Source of the DNA: Nocardia coubleae NBRC 108252
GTDB lineage: Bacteria > Actinomycetota > Actinomycetes > Mycobacteriales > Mycobacteriaceae
DNA: 64,000 nucleotides
Assembly: GCF_001612805.1 (NCBI RefSeq)
Contig: NZ_BDBD01000025.1
Location: 62,001 to 126,000, forward strand
Reading direction: 5' to 3'
Under the pieces are notes generated by a model. That model made no database searches and was not told the DNA's origin. It saw nothing but the letters and a program-made list of their open reading frames with translations. Of this stretch, positions 26,510-35,778 are shown piece by piece. Numbering within the stretch: position 1 is the first letter of the stretch; each line of letters opens with the position of its first letter. Position numbers and translations under genes: made by a program.

Positions 26510-28128
26510 TTCGACATCGCATCGCCGCGTTCGCCGGTGTTCTCGCCGCCACCGCGACGGTGGTCGCCTGCGGCGGCGGTGACACCGTCGGCGGCGGACA
26601 AGCCGGTCCTCCACAACCCGGTGGCACCCTGCGCTACGGGCTCTCGCAGGCACCGTCGTGCTCGGATCCCGCCCAGGCGGGGAGCAATCAGACCATCTAC
26701 GTGACCCGGCAGATCGTCGACTCGCTCACCGATCAGGATCCGGCGACCGGGGCGATCACCCCGTGGCTGGCACGCAGCTGGGAGGTCAGCCCCGATGCGA
26801 AGGTCTTCACCTTCACCCTCACCGACGGGGTCACCTTCAGCGACGGCACGCCGCTCACCGCCGAATCGGTGCGCGACACCTTCGACGCCGTGGTCCGGCT
26901 CGGTGGGGCCAAAGCGCCGCTCGGCGTGAGCTACCTGGCCAACTACGTCGGCACCACCGTGGTCGACAAGCTCACGGCCCGGGTCGAATTCAGCGCGCCG
27001 AACGCGCAGTTCCTGCAGGCGTCCTCGACCTCGCAGCTGGGCATCCTCGCCCCGTCGACCAACGCGAAGCCGGCGGAGGCGCGCTGCGCGGGCGACAACA
27101 TCGGCAGCGGACCGTTCACCTATGCCGAGTACAAGCAGGACGTCTCGGTGACGTTGGCCAAGCGCGCCGGATACCACTGGGGCTCGCAGGTTTTCGCCCA
27201 CGAGGGTGAGGCCTATCTCGACCGGATCGAGTTCACCGTCGTGCCCGAGTCGGGGGTGCGTACGGGCAGTCTGGCTTCCGGTCAGCTCGACGCGATCAGC
27301 GATGCCCTGCCGCAGGACGCGCCGCAGATCGAGGCGGTCGGCGGACGGGTGCTCTCGACGTCGAACCCGGGCCTGGTCTTCGGTTTCCACCCCAACGTGA
27401 CGCGTGGGCCACTGCGTGATCCGGCGGTGCGGCAGGCATTGCTGCCCGCGCTGGATCGGCGTCAGCTGATCGACACCGTCCTTAGCCCACAGTTCCGACC
27501 CGCCACCTCGGTGCTGGCCGCGTCGACCCCGGCCTATACCGACCTCTCGGCCCGGCTCGGCTACGACCCCGCGAAGGCGAAGACGATTCTGGATCAGGCG
27601 GGCTGGCTGCCCGGCGCCGACGGTATCCGGGTGAAGGGCGGTGAGCGCCTGAGCTTCGGGGTGACCTTCAGTCAGGTATTCGCGGGCAACCAGGCGATTC
27701 TGGAACTGGTGCAGCAGCAGTTGCGACAGGTCGGCGTGGATCTGCGGCTCGACCTGGTGTCGTTCTCGGAGCAGACGGCCCGGCAGAACAGCAAGGACTA
27801 CGACGCCGTCTACGGCAACTCCACTCGTGCCGACGGTGACATCCTGCGCACCACGTTCGCCCTCACCGGCCGCAATCTGTCGGTCCGCGGGCCGGTTCCG
27901 GCTCTCGACACCGCCCTCGATCAGCAGCTGGCCACCAACGATCCGGCGGCGCGGGCGGCACTCATCGCGACCGCGCAGCGGGAGATCCTCGACAACGGGC
28001 TCTACGTGCCCACGATCGAGTTGTCGCAGGCCATCGGTGCCGCCGCCCACACCCAGGACCTGAAGTTCGAGGCCTCGGCGCGACTGCAGTTCTTCGACAC
28101 CTGGCTGAGCGGTCACGGCGATGACTGA
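26506..28128 (+). CDS. ABC transporter solute-binding lipoprotein (family 5)
   Basis: This 540-residue extracytoplasmic binding protein has a lipoprotein signal with Cys at residue 22 (VVAC), then the SBP_bac_5 fold seen in Opp/Dpp/Nik systems: LRYGLSQAPSCSDP, SLTDQDPATGAITPWLARSWEV, FTLTDGVTFSDGTPLTAESVRDTF. Members bind peptides, metal chelates or other medium-sized ligands. It is followed at once by two permeases and a double ATPase, making a complete importer under SAM-riboswitch control. The ligand cannot be read from sequence; a sulfur-containing compound is inferred. Confidence 0.9.
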   Translation: MIRHRIAAFAGVLAATATVVACGGGDTVGGGQAGPPQPGGTLRYGLSQAPSCSDPAQAGSNQTIYVTRQIVDSLTDQDPATGAITPWLARSWEVSPDAKVFTFTLTDGVTFSDGTPLTAESVRDTFDAVVRLGGAKAPLGVSYLANYVGTTVVDKLTARVEFSAPNAQFLQASSTSQLGILAPSTNAKPAEARCAGDNIGSGPFTYAEYKQDVSVTLAKRAGYHWGSQVFAHEGEAYLDRIEFTVVPESGVRTGSLASGQLDAISDALPQDAPQIEAVGGRVLSTSNPGLVFGFHPNVTRGPLRDPAVRQALLPALDRRQLIDTVLSPQFRPATSVLAASTPAYTDLSARLGYDPAKAKTILDQAGWLPGADGIRVKGGERLSFGVTFSQVFAGNQAILELVQQQLRQVGVDLRLDLVSFSEQTARQNSKDYDAVYGNSTRADGDILRTTFALTGRNLSVRGPVPALDTALDQQLATNDPAARAALIATAQREILDNGLYVPTIELSQAIGAAAHTQDLKFEASARLQFFDTWLSGHGDD

Positions 28129-29188
28129 GCTGATCCGGCGACCCATCGTGCGATACGTGGGTTCGCGACTATTGCAGGCGATCTGGGTGCTGTGGGCGGC
28201 GTTCACCGTGTCGTTCGTCGTGCTGTACCTGCTGCCCGCCGACCCGGTCTCGATGGCAGCCGACAGTTCCGGTTCCGGCACCCCTGTCGACAAGGCGGCG
28301 ATCGCGGAGCTGCAGGCGCGCTACGGGCTGGACAAGCCGCTGTGGGAGCAGTACGTCACCGCGCTCGGCAATGCCCTCACCGGTGATCTCGGCCGTTCGG
28401 TCAACACCGGACAGCCGGTCACCGAGGCGCTCGGTGACGCACTGCCCGCCACGCTCGGCTTGGCTTCGCTCGCATTGTTTTTCGCTGTGCTCGGTGGAAC
28501 GGCCTTGGCGTTCGCCGCCACCTATACGCGTCGGCCGTGGCTGCGCAACACCTTGAGTGCGCTTCCGCCGCTGGGTGTTTCGGTGCCGACCTTCTGGACC
28601 GGGCTGTTGCTGTTGCAGCTGTTCTCGTTCCAGCTGCGCTGGTTCCCGGCCTTCGGCGGCACGGGGTTGCGCGGCACGATCCTGCCCGCGCTGACCCTCG
28701 CCCTCCCGATCGGTGCGGTGATCGCGCAGGTGCTCGCCGCCGGGCTCACCCAGACGTGGCGCCAGCCGTTCACCGAGGTGGCGCTGGCCAAGGGCGCTTC
28801 GCGCTGGTGGGTGCAGCGCAGGCACGTGGCGCGGTTGGCGAGCGTGCCCGCCTTCACCATCGCCGGAGTGCTGGTTGGCACCATGCTGGCCGGTTCGGTG
28901 GTGGTGGAGTCGGTGTTCGCCCGGGCGGGCGTCGGGCGGCTCACCCAGACCTCGGTGCTCAATCAGGACATCCCCGTCGTGCAGGGGGTGGTGCTGTTGT
29001 CGGCGCTGATCTTCGTCGTCGTGAACCTGGCCGTCGACCTGCTGTACCCGCTGCTCGATCCCCGGATCACCGGCGCCGGTCGGGTCGCGAAGGCGGTGGA
29101 CGCGCCACCCATCGATGAGCCGGTATCCGCGCCTGCCGCTCGCGCCCTTCCGAACGTCACCGCCACGAAGGTGGCGCGCGATGTCTGA
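28121..29188 (+). CDS. ABC transporter permease, DppB/OppB type
   Basis: This 355-residue inner-membrane permease has six predicted membrane helices, the GDLGRSVNTGQPVTEALGDALPATLGLASLALF segment after the first periplasmic loop, and the EAA-type ATPase-coupling loop (FTEVALAKGASRWWVQRRHVARLASVPAF). Its ATG overlaps the solute-binding gene's stop by 8 bp. It pairs with the DppC-type permease that follows. Confidence 0.9.
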   Translation: MTELIRRPIVRYVGSRLLQAIWVLWAAFTVSFVVLYLLPADPVSMAADSSGSGTPVDKAAIAELQARYGLDKPLWEQYVTALGNALTGDLGRSVNTGQPVTEALGDALPATLGLASLALFFAVLGGTALAFAATYTRRPWLRNTLSALPPLGVSVPTFWTGLLLLQLFSFQLRWFPAFGGTGLRGTILPALTLALPIGAVIAQVLAAGLTQTWRQPFTEVALAKGASRWWVQRRHVARLASVPAFTIAGVLVGTMLAGSVVVESVFARAGVGRLTQTSVLNQDIPVVQGVVLLSALIFVVVNLAVDLLYPLLDPRITGAGRVAKAVDAPPIDEPVSAPAARALPNVTATKVARDV

Positions 29189-29305
29189 CCTCCCCGGACA
29201 CGGTCGTCACGGTGCCGCGCGGCCAACCTGCGGCCTCGTACCGGCAGTTGAAAGCTCGAGCGGTTCGCCGCGATCTGTCCCGCACGGCGGGCGAAGGGAG
29301 TGACG

Positions 29306-30526
29306 ATGTCGATACTGCAGCGCGCCGATCGACAGGGTGACGGGCCATCCGCCGGTCTACCGGCACAGCCGGTCACCCAACCGCCCGCGGGGAATGTCGG
29401 CATCGCCCGCGATGGGGACGGCGACGTCCGCCGTGGGGATGACAACGCCAACCGTGGCGCCGACATCACCCCCGCCGGCGCTGAAACCAGTCATCGTGGC
29501 GCCGAGATCGGTCGCCGTGGGGCGCAGACCGACCACTTTGGCACGCAGACCGACCCCCTTAACGGCGACGCCGACCCTCTTGGCGCGCAGTCCGATCACC
29601 CTGGCACGCAGATCGAGCCCCGTGGCGCTCAGGCCGACCGGCCTGGCGCGCGGATCGGCCGCCGTGGCGCGAAGACCGACCGCCCTGCCGCGCCGAACGG
29701 CCGTCGTGGGGCGCTGATCGGCGGGTGGGTTCGCGGGCACCTCGGACTCGTGCTCTCCGCTGTCGTGCTGGTGATCGCGGTCGGGTGGGCGGTGGTGCCG
29801 TCGGTGTTCGCGCCGGGTGATCCGTTGACCGGGGTGCCCGGCGAGAAGTTTCAGGCGCCGAGCGCGGCGCACTGGTTCGGCACCGACAATCTCGGGCGCG
29901 ACCTGTACACGCGAATGGTGCACGGTGCGGGGTTGTCCCTCACCGCCACCCTCACCGCGGTCGGGATCGCGCTGGTGGTCGGTTCGCTGCTCGGGCTGCT
30001 GTCGGGGGCGGCGGGTGGGATCGTCGATACCGCGATCATGCGGGTGGTCGACGTGCTGCTGTCGATTCCGTCGCTGCTGATGGCCTTGGCGCTGGTGACG
30101 GCGTTGGGCTTCGGCACGCGCAATGTCGCGCTCGCCATGGGTATCTCGCTGATCGCGAACTTCGCCAGGGTGATGCGTTCGGAGGTGCTGCGGGTGCGGC
30201 ACGCGCCCTACGTCGAGGCGGCGCACGCGTCGGGGGTGCGCTGGTACGCGGTCCTGCTACGACATGTGCTGCCCAACTCGTTCCAGCCGGTGCTGGCCTT
30301 GGCCGCCGTCGAATTCGGGATGGCGGTGCTCGCGGTCTCGTCGCTGAGTTTCCTCGGTTACGGCACCAAACCGCCTACGCCCGAATGGGGTTCGCTGATC
30401 TCGGAAGGCCGCAACTTCCTCGCCGCCGCCTGGTGGCTCACCACCCTGCCCGGCCTCGTCATCGTCGCCGTGGTGCTGGCCGCCCAGCGGGTGGGCCGAT
30501 TCGCCGGAAGGAGCGATCAGCGATGA
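29306..30526 (+). CDS. ABC transporter permease, DppC/OppC type, with heptapeptide-repeat N-terminus
   Basis: Residues about 145 onward are a standard DppC permease: first membrane helix LVLSAVVLVIAVGWAVVPSVF, HWFGTDNLGRDLYTRMVHGA, and the EAA loop RVRHAPYVEAAHASGVRWYAVLLRHVLPN. The preceding ~140 residues are unusual. They are polar and contain a degenerate seven-residue repeat of the form G-A/T-Q-x-D-x-P/R, where DppC proteins usually have 20-40 residues. The ATG at 29306 is chosen for its GGGAG site; a GTG two codons earlier is possible. The 117-bp gap after dppB is the only real gap in the operon. Confidence 0.85.
   Translation: MSILQRADRQGDGPSAGLPAQPVTQPPAGNVGIARDGDGDVRRGDDNANRGADITPAGAETSHRGAEIGRRGAQTDHFGTQTDPLNGDADPLGAQSDHPGTQIEPRGAQADRPGARIGRRGAKTDRPAAPNGRRGALIGGWVRGHLGLVLSAVVLVIAVGWAVVPSVFAPGDPLTGVPGEKFQAPSAAHWFGTDNLGRDLYTRMVHGAGLSLTATLTAVGIALVVGSLLGLLSGAAGGIVDTAIMRVVDVLLSIPSLLMALALVTALGFGTRNVALAMGISLIANFARVMRSEVLRVRHAPYVEAAHASGVRWYAVLLRHVLPNSFQPVLALAAVEFGMAVLAVSSLSFLGYGTKPPTPEWGSLISEGRNFLAAAWWLTTLPGLVIVAVVLAAQRVGRFAGRSDQR
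29456..29707 (+). repeat. 21-bp tandem repeat coding for a heptapeptide repeat
   Basis: Twelve consecutive 21-bp units, plus a partial one to about 29725, encode heptapeptides such as GAETSHR, GAEIGRR, GAQTDHF, GTQTDPL, GAQSDHP, GTQIEPR, GAQADRP and GAKTDRP. Units are degenerate but stay in register, so the array keeps the reading frame of the permease. It lies in the predicted cytoplasmic N-terminal extension. Confidence 0.85.
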
Positions 30527-32202
30527 ACGAGTCGGCCGTGACTCCCACGACGTCGGGTTCGGCGGCGGACATCGCGCCGTCGACAGTGCCCATCTCGGAC
30601 GACGGGGCGACGCTGCTGCGGGTCGACGATCTGCGCGTCTCCTACCGCTCGGGTGCAGGTCCCGTGGCCGCGCTGCGCGGTGCGTCCATCGAGGTGGGTG
30701 CGGGTGAAGTCGTCGCGCTCGTCGGCGAATCCGGTTCGGGGAAGTCGACCTTGGCCCATGCGGTGATCGGCCTGCTCGGTGACAACGCCCGCATCGATTC
30801 CGGCCGTGTCGAATTCGCGGGCGAGCACGTGGATCCCGCCGACGAGAAGTCGCTGCGGCGGTTGCGCGGGCGACGTGTGGGCTTCGTTCCGCAGGATCCC
30901 GGCTTGTCCCTGAATCCCGTTCTGCGCGTGGGCGACCAGGTGGCAGAGGCCCTGCTCGTGCACCACCTCGCCGACAAGCGCACCGCGGGGCTGCGGACCC
31001 TGGACCTGCTGGAGGAAGTGGGGCTGGACCGGCCCGAACAACGAGCGCGTCAGTACCCGCACGAATTGTCCGGCGGGCAGCGACAGCGCGTGCTGATCGC
31101 GATCGCGCTGGCCTGCGGTCCGGACCTGATCATCGCCGACGAACCGACCAGCGCACTGGACGCCACCGTGGCCCGCCAGGTCCTCGACCGGTTGGCGGAA
31201 CGAATCGCCGCACGTGGGACCGCGGTGCTGCTCATCACCCACGATCTGGCCGTGGCCGCCGAACGGGCCGACCGGCTGGTTGTATTGGAAGGTGGTGAGG
31301 TCGTCGAGTCGGGGCCGATCTCCCAGGTTCTCGCTCACCCGGCGCACCCCTATACCCGGCGTCTGCTCGCGGCCTCACCCGCGCTGGCCCCCACCCCTTT
31401 CCGGCCGGCCCGTGCCAGGGCTGCCACACCGTTGCTGTCGGTACACGCGCTGCACAAACGCTTTCACGAGGCGGGTATCACCGCGGTCGACAATGTCGAG
31501 TTCTCCCTGGACCGCGGCGAAACCCTCGCCCTGGTCGGGGAATCCGGTTCCGGCAAGTCGACCACCGCGCGTATCGCCCTACGGCTCACCGACGCGGACA
31601 GCGGAACGGTGACCTTCGACGGTCACGATCTCACCGGCGCTCGCCGGAAAGGCTTGCGCGCGTTGCGCAGACGGTTCCAGGTGGTGTACCAGAACCCGTA
31701 TTCCTCCCTCGACCCGCGCTGGAACGTGGGCGACATCATCGCCGAGCCGTTGCGCGCCTTCGGCATCGGCGACCGCTCCCAGCGGGTGCGCGAGTTGCTC
31801 GATCAGGTGGCGCTGCCCACCGATTTCACCCGGCGCAGACCGGCCGAACTGTCCGGCGGACAACGGCAACGGGTCGCGATCGCCCGCGCGCTGGCCCTGC
31901 GACCCGACCTGCTCGTCCTCGACGAACCGGTCTCCGCGCTCGACGCCTCGGTGCAGGCCCAGATCCTCGACCTGCTCGACGACCTGCAATCCGAACTGGA
32001 CCTCGGCTACCTGTTCATCTCCCACGACCTGGCCGTGGTGCGCCGCATCAGCGACCGGGTGGCGGTGATGCGGCACGGGCGCATCGTCGAAACCGGCCCG
32101 ACCGCGTCGCTGTTCACCGCCCCGCAGCACCCCTACACGAGGGAACTGCTCGCGGCCATCCCCGCACCGGCCTTCGACATCGACGGAAAGGAGACCCGAT
32201 GA
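30523..32202 (+). CDS. Fused double ABC ATPase (DppD-DppF type)
   Basis: This 559-residue protein holds two complete nucleotide-binding domains in tandem. Each has Walker A (GESGSGKST twice), the signature (LSGGQRQRV twice) and Walker B with catalytic Glu (LIIADEPTSALDA and LLVLDEPVSALDA), and an oligopeptide-type C-terminal extension (HPYTRRLL, HPYTRELL). It powers the importer alone, replacing separate DppD and DppF subunits. The start ATG overlaps the permease stop (ATGA) after GGAG, and its stop overlaps the next gene's ATG. Confidence 0.93.
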   Translation: MNESAVTPTTSGSAADIAPSTVPISDDGATLLRVDDLRVSYRSGAGPVAALRGASIEVGAGEVVALVGESGSGKSTLAHAVIGLLGDNARIDSGRVEFAGEHVDPADEKSLRRLRGRRVGFVPQDPGLSLNPVLRVGDQVAEALLVHHLADKRTAGLRTLDLLEEVGLDRPEQRARQYPHELSGGQRQRVLIAIALACGPDLIIADEPTSALDATVARQVLDRLAERIAARGTAVLLITHDLAVAAERADRLVVLEGGEVVESGPISQVLAHPAHPYTRRLLAASPALAPTPFRPARARAATPLLSVHALHKRFHEAGITAVDNVEFSLDRGETLALVGESGSGKSTTARIALRLTDADSGTVTFDGHDLTGARRKGLRALRRRFQVVYQNPYSSLDPRWNVGDIIAEPLRAFGIGDRSQRVRELLDQVALPTDFTRRRPAELSGGQRQRVAIARALALRPDLLVLDEPVSALDASVQAQILDLLDDLQSELDLGYLFISHDLAVVRRISDRVAVMRHGRIVETGPTASLFTAPQHPYTRELLAAIPAPAFDIDGKETR

Positions 32203-33608
32203 GCGCGCTGTTCCTCGGCATCGAGACACCGGGCACCGGAGCCCACCCCGCGTCCTGGCGGCGTCCCGATTCCCGCGCCGAAGACCTGTTCACGGCCGAC
32301 TACTGGACCGAGGTGATCACCTCAGCAGAGGCGCTCGGGTTCGACGCTGTGTTCCTGCCGGACTCGTTCGCCCTGCAGGAAGGCGGACCCGCCGTGACCC
32401 GCGGCAGGCTCGACGCGGTGGCCGTCGCCGCCCGCACCGCCCGGCTGACCCGCCACATCGGCCTGGTCCCGCAGGTACCGGTGACCCACACCGAGCCCTT
32501 CCACGTGTCCAAGGCGATCGCCGCGCTCGACTTCGCGAGTCTCGGTCGCGCGGGCTGGGAAGTCACCGTGTCCACCGGCGAGACGGAGGCAGCCGCGTTC
32601 GGCCGCAAGAAGATTCAGGACACGGCCTCGCTCTGGCACGAGGCCGACGAAGCGGTGGAGGTGGTGACGCGGCTGTGGGACAGCTGGGAGGACGACGCCG
32701 AGATCCGCGATGTGCCGACCGGCCGGTTCATCGAACGCGACCGCCTGCACTACATCGATTTCGAGGGTGACAACTTCTCGGTGAAGGGCCCGGCGATCAC
32801 CCCGCGCTCACCCCAGGGTCAGCCGATCGTCACGGTGCGTGCCGACGACCCGTCCTCGACCGGGATCGCCGTCCACCGCGCCGACCTGATCCGCATCTCC
32901 GCAGCCGACCTCCCCACCGCCGCCGCACACCGCCTCGCACTGCGCGCCGCGATCGCGGGGTCGGGACGCGACCCCGATGCAGTGCGGGTTCTGCTGGATC
33001 TGCCTGTGCACCTCGCCGATTCGGTCGCGGTTGCACACGCCGACATCGACGAACTCGACCGCTGGGCGGAGTCGCCACAGCACACAGGGCCGTCATCCGC
33101 GGCCGGGGGCGAACGACACCAGCTGGACCGACCGCAGGCCACCGCCGCGTCGGATCACGCGAACCCGCCCGAAGACGCACACGGCCCAGCCGATCGGGCG
33201 AGCACGGCCGGTCGCATCCGGAACGCGCTCGGCAGGGAGACGTTCGCCGGGACGGATCGCTCGGCCCGGGATACCGAGGGAAGCGGTGGGCTGCGGCACG
33301 TGGGCACCGCCGCGACGCTCGACGATCTGCTCACCGAGATCGTGCGGTCCGGGGCTGCCGACGGTGTGGTGCTGCAACCGTTGGCTGTCCACGCCACCTT
33401 GTCGGTTCTCACCGCGCACCGCCGACCCCCCACCGGCGCGCGAACTGAGGCGGACGGCTCCCGATCGGCCGATACCACGACAGCCGACGCACCCGACGCC
33501 GTCCCCGCGGACTCCGCCTCTTCGGCACACCGCCGTGACCCCACCTTTCGCGACCGCCTCGGTCTCCCCCGACCCGTCAGCCGATACGCCGCAGGAGCAG
33601 CGCTGTGA
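32199..33608 (+). CDS. LLM-class monooxygenase with low-complexity inserts
   Basis: The N-terminal 290 residues look like an LLM flavin monooxygenase (SAEALGFDAVFLPDSFALQ, RLTRHIGLVPQVPVTHTEPFHVSKAIAALDFASLGRAGWEV, DTASLWHEADEAVEVVTRLWDSW). Two hydrophilic low-complexity stretches then interrupt it, about residues 291-363 and 407-447, around a short conserved segment (TLDDLLTEIVRSGAADGVVLQPLA). The total of 469 residues is long for the family. Start and stop overlap neighbours by 4 bp. Inserts may be disordered surface loops; activity is inferred from family only. Confidence 0.82.
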   Translation: MSALFLGIETPGTGAHPASWRRPDSRAEDLFTADYWTEVITSAEALGFDAVFLPDSFALQEGGPAVTRGRLDAVAVAARTARLTRHIGLVPQVPVTHTEPFHVSKAIAALDFASLGRAGWEVTVSTGETEAAAFGRKKIQDTASLWHEADEAVEVVTRLWDSWEDDAEIRDVPTGRFIERDRLHYIDFEGDNFSVKGPAITPRSPQGQPIVTVRADDPSSTGIAVHRADLIRISAADLPTAAAHRLALRAAIAGSGRDPDAVRVLLDLPVHLADSVAVAHADIDELDRWAESPQHTGPSSAAGGERHQLDRPQATAASDHANPPEDAHGPADRASTAGRIRNALGRETFAGTDRSARDTEGSGGLRHVGTAATLDDLLTEIVRSGAADGVVLQPLAVHATLSVLTAHRRPPTGARTEADGSRSADTTTADAPDAVPADSASSAHRRDPTFRDRLGLPRPVSRYAAGAAL

Positions 33609-34972
33609 CCTCGAAACCGCGCAAGCAGATCCACCTCGCCGCGCACTTTCCCGGCGTGAACAACACCACCGTCTGGGCCGACCCGGCCTCGAAATCGCAG
33701 GTCGAGTTCGCCTCGTTCGAGCACCTGGCCCGCACCGCCGAACGCGGCCTGTTCGACTTCTTCTTCCTGGCCGAGGGGCTGCGGCTGCGTGAGCATCGCG
33801 GCCGGATCCACGACCTCGACGTGGTGGGCCGTCCCGACACGTTCACCGTGCTCAACGCCGTGGCGGCGGTCACCGAACGGCTCGGGCTGGCAGGCACCAT
33901 CAACAGCACCTACAACGAACCGTTCGAGCTGGCCAAGCAGTTCGCCGCCCTGGATCACCTGTCCGGTGGCCGGGCGGCCTGGAATGTGGTCACCTCCTCC
34001 GACGCGTTCACCGGCGAGAACTTCCGGCGCGGTGGATATCTCGAGCACGGCGCCCGGTATCAGCGCGCCGCCGAAGTGGTCGAGGCGGCCCGGGCGCTGT
34101 GGGACAGCTGGCCCGCCGACACCCTGGTGGTCGACCGTGTGCGCGGTGTGTTCGCTCGCGAGATCCCCGAGACCTCGTACCGGAGCTCGCAATTCGACAT
34201 CCGTGCGCCGTTCGTCGTCCCACCCGCACCGCAGGGTCACCCGGTGTTGCTGCAGGCGGGCGATTCCGACGAAGGGCGTGAGTTCGGTGCGAAGACCGCC
34301 GATGCCATCTTCACCGCGCACGGCACCCTCGAGGCGGGTCAGCGGTTCTACGCCGACATCAAGGGGCGGCTCGCGAAATACGGGCGCACACCCGATGAGC
34401 TGGTGGTCTTCCCCGCCGCGACCTTCGTCCTCGGCGACACCGCCGACGACGCGCACGAGCGGGCCCGCCACATCCGCTACCAGCAGGTGAGCCCGGCCAC
34501 CGCCATCGCCTTCCTCGAACAGGTCTGGGGCCGAGAGCTTTCCGGATACGACCCGGACGGCCCGCTGCCCGACGTGGAACCCGACCCGGCCACCGAGATC
34601 ACCCGTGGCCGGGTCAGGCACGCGAAAGATCCGCTGGCCGTGGTGAAAGCCTGGCGCGAACGTGCCGAGGCGGACAACCTCAGCATCCGCGAGCTCGTCA
34701 TCGAGGTCACCGCCCGGCAGCAGTTCGTCGGCACCGCCGCCCAGGTGGCCGAGCAGATCGACCACTACGTGCAGTCCGACGCGGCCGACGGATTCATCCT
34801 CGTCCCCCACCTGACCCCCGGCGGACTCGACGAGTTCGTCGACTCCGTGGTGCCGGAACTGCAGAACAGAGGCAGTTTCCGCACCTCCTACACCGGCACG
34901 ACCCTGCGCGACCACCTCGGTCTGCGCCATCCCCGTCACCGCACCGTCACCGAAGGAGCCCGCGCGTCATGA
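33605..34972 (+). CDS. NtaA/SnaA/DszA-family FMN-dependent monooxygenase
   Basis: This 455-residue enzyme belongs to the NtaA/SnaA/DszA branch of LLM monooxygenases, whose members include DszA (dibenzothiophene sulfone), DmoA (dimethyl sulfide) and NtaA (nitrilotriacetate). Visible motifs are HLAAHFPGVNNTTVWADP, FDFFFLAEGLRL, AFTGENFRRGGYLEHGARY, PQGHPVLLQAGDSDEGREF and HLTPGGLDEFVDSVVPELQNRG near the C-terminus. Members usually need a separate flavin reductase, and none is encoded in this operon. The GTG start overlaps the previous stop by 4 bp. Confidence 0.88.
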   Translation: MTSKPRKQIHLAAHFPGVNNTTVWADPASKSQVEFASFEHLARTAERGLFDFFFLAEGLRLREHRGRIHDLDVVGRPDTFTVLNAVAAVTERLGLAGTINSTYNEPFELAKQFAALDHLSGGRAAWNVVTSSDAFTGENFRRGGYLEHGARYQRAAEVVEAARALWDSWPADTLVVDRVRGVFAREIPETSYRSSQFDIRAPFVVPPAPQGHPVLLQAGDSDEGREFGAKTADAIFTAHGTLEAGQRFYADIKGRLAKYGRTPDELVVFPAATFVLGDTADDAHERARHIRYQQVSPATAIAFLEQVWGRELSGYDPDGPLPDVEPDPATEITRGRVRHAKDPLAVVKAWRERAEADNLSIRELVIEVTARQQFVGTAAQVAEQIDHYVQSDAADGFILVPHLTPGGLDEFVDSVVPELQNRGSFRTSYTGTTLRDHLGLRHPRHRTVTEGARAS

Positions 34973-35778
34973 CCGTCACCATCGACAACCTCGACACCAC
35001 AACCACTTTCGCCGACGACTGGGCCCGCTGGCACCACGCCCGCGAGGACGGGCTGCGCGACCCGCTCGGCTGGCTCAGCCTCGCCGGACTGCACTGGCTC
35101 ACCGATCGTCCCGAACGCCTCGACGGTGTGCCAGGCACCTGGTGGGTCACCGACGAGAAGGTGTTCGTCACCGCCCAGCCCGCCGACCGGCTCGATGTGG
35201 AGGGCGACCGGATCGCCGGAGTCCGCATCCTCGAACCCGGCGAGGGCGCGCCCGGGGTGAGCGTGTTCAACGAGGAGCGCGTCCTCGAAGTGATCAGGCG
35301 CTCCGGGCAATTCGCGGTCCGCGTGCACGATCCGGCCGCACCGACCCTGGTCGCGTTCACCGGCGTGCCCGCCTACCCGGCGGACCCGCGCTGGGTGGTG
35401 ACCGGTCGCTTCACCCCGTTCGAGCAGCCACGCACCGTCACCACCGGCGCGGTGGTCGAAGGACTCGAACACCACCACCCGGCGGCGGGCGTCATCGAGT
35501 TCCGCCTCGGTGACAGCCATGAGGCGTTGCTGGCCTTCGGCACCCCGGACGATCTGAAGGTGCTGTTCACCGACGCCACCAGCGGGATCACCACCTACCC
35601 GGCGGCACGCTCGCTCGCGATCGGCGCGGTGGCCGCCGACGGCACCGTCACCCTCGACTTCAACCGGGCGGTGAACCTGCCGTGCGCCTTCACCGACTAC
35701 GCCACCTGCCCGGTGGCCCCGCGGGAGAACCGGCTGCGGGCGGCGGTGGAAGCGGGAGAACAGGATCCGAGATCATGA
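34969..35778 (+). CDS. DUF1684 protein
   Basis: The 269-residue protein matches the DUF1684 pattern: WHHAREDGLRDPLGWLSLAGLHWL at the start, LEVIRRSGQFAVRVHDP, and the C-terminal VTLDFNRAVNLPCAFTDYATCPVAPREN. It has no signal peptide or membrane segment, so it should be cytoplasmic. The function of the family is unknown to me. Here it is wedged between two LLM monooxygenases with 4-bp overlaps at both ends, which suggests a role in the same pathway, perhaps as hydrolase or binding protein for an oxidised intermediate. Confidence 0.82.
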   Translation: MTVTIDNLDTTTTFADDWARWHHAREDGLRDPLGWLSLAGLHWLTDRPERLDGVPGTWWVTDEKVFVTAQPADRLDVEGDRIAGVRILEPGEGAPGVSVFNEERVLEVIRRSGQFAVRVHDPAAPTLVAFTGVPAYPADPRWVVTGRFTPFEQPRTVTTGAVVEGLEHHHPAAGVIEFRLGDSHEALLAFGTPDDLKVLFTDATSGITTYPAARSLAIGAVAADGTVTLDFNRAVNLPCAFTDYATCPVAPRENRLRAAVEAGEQDPRS

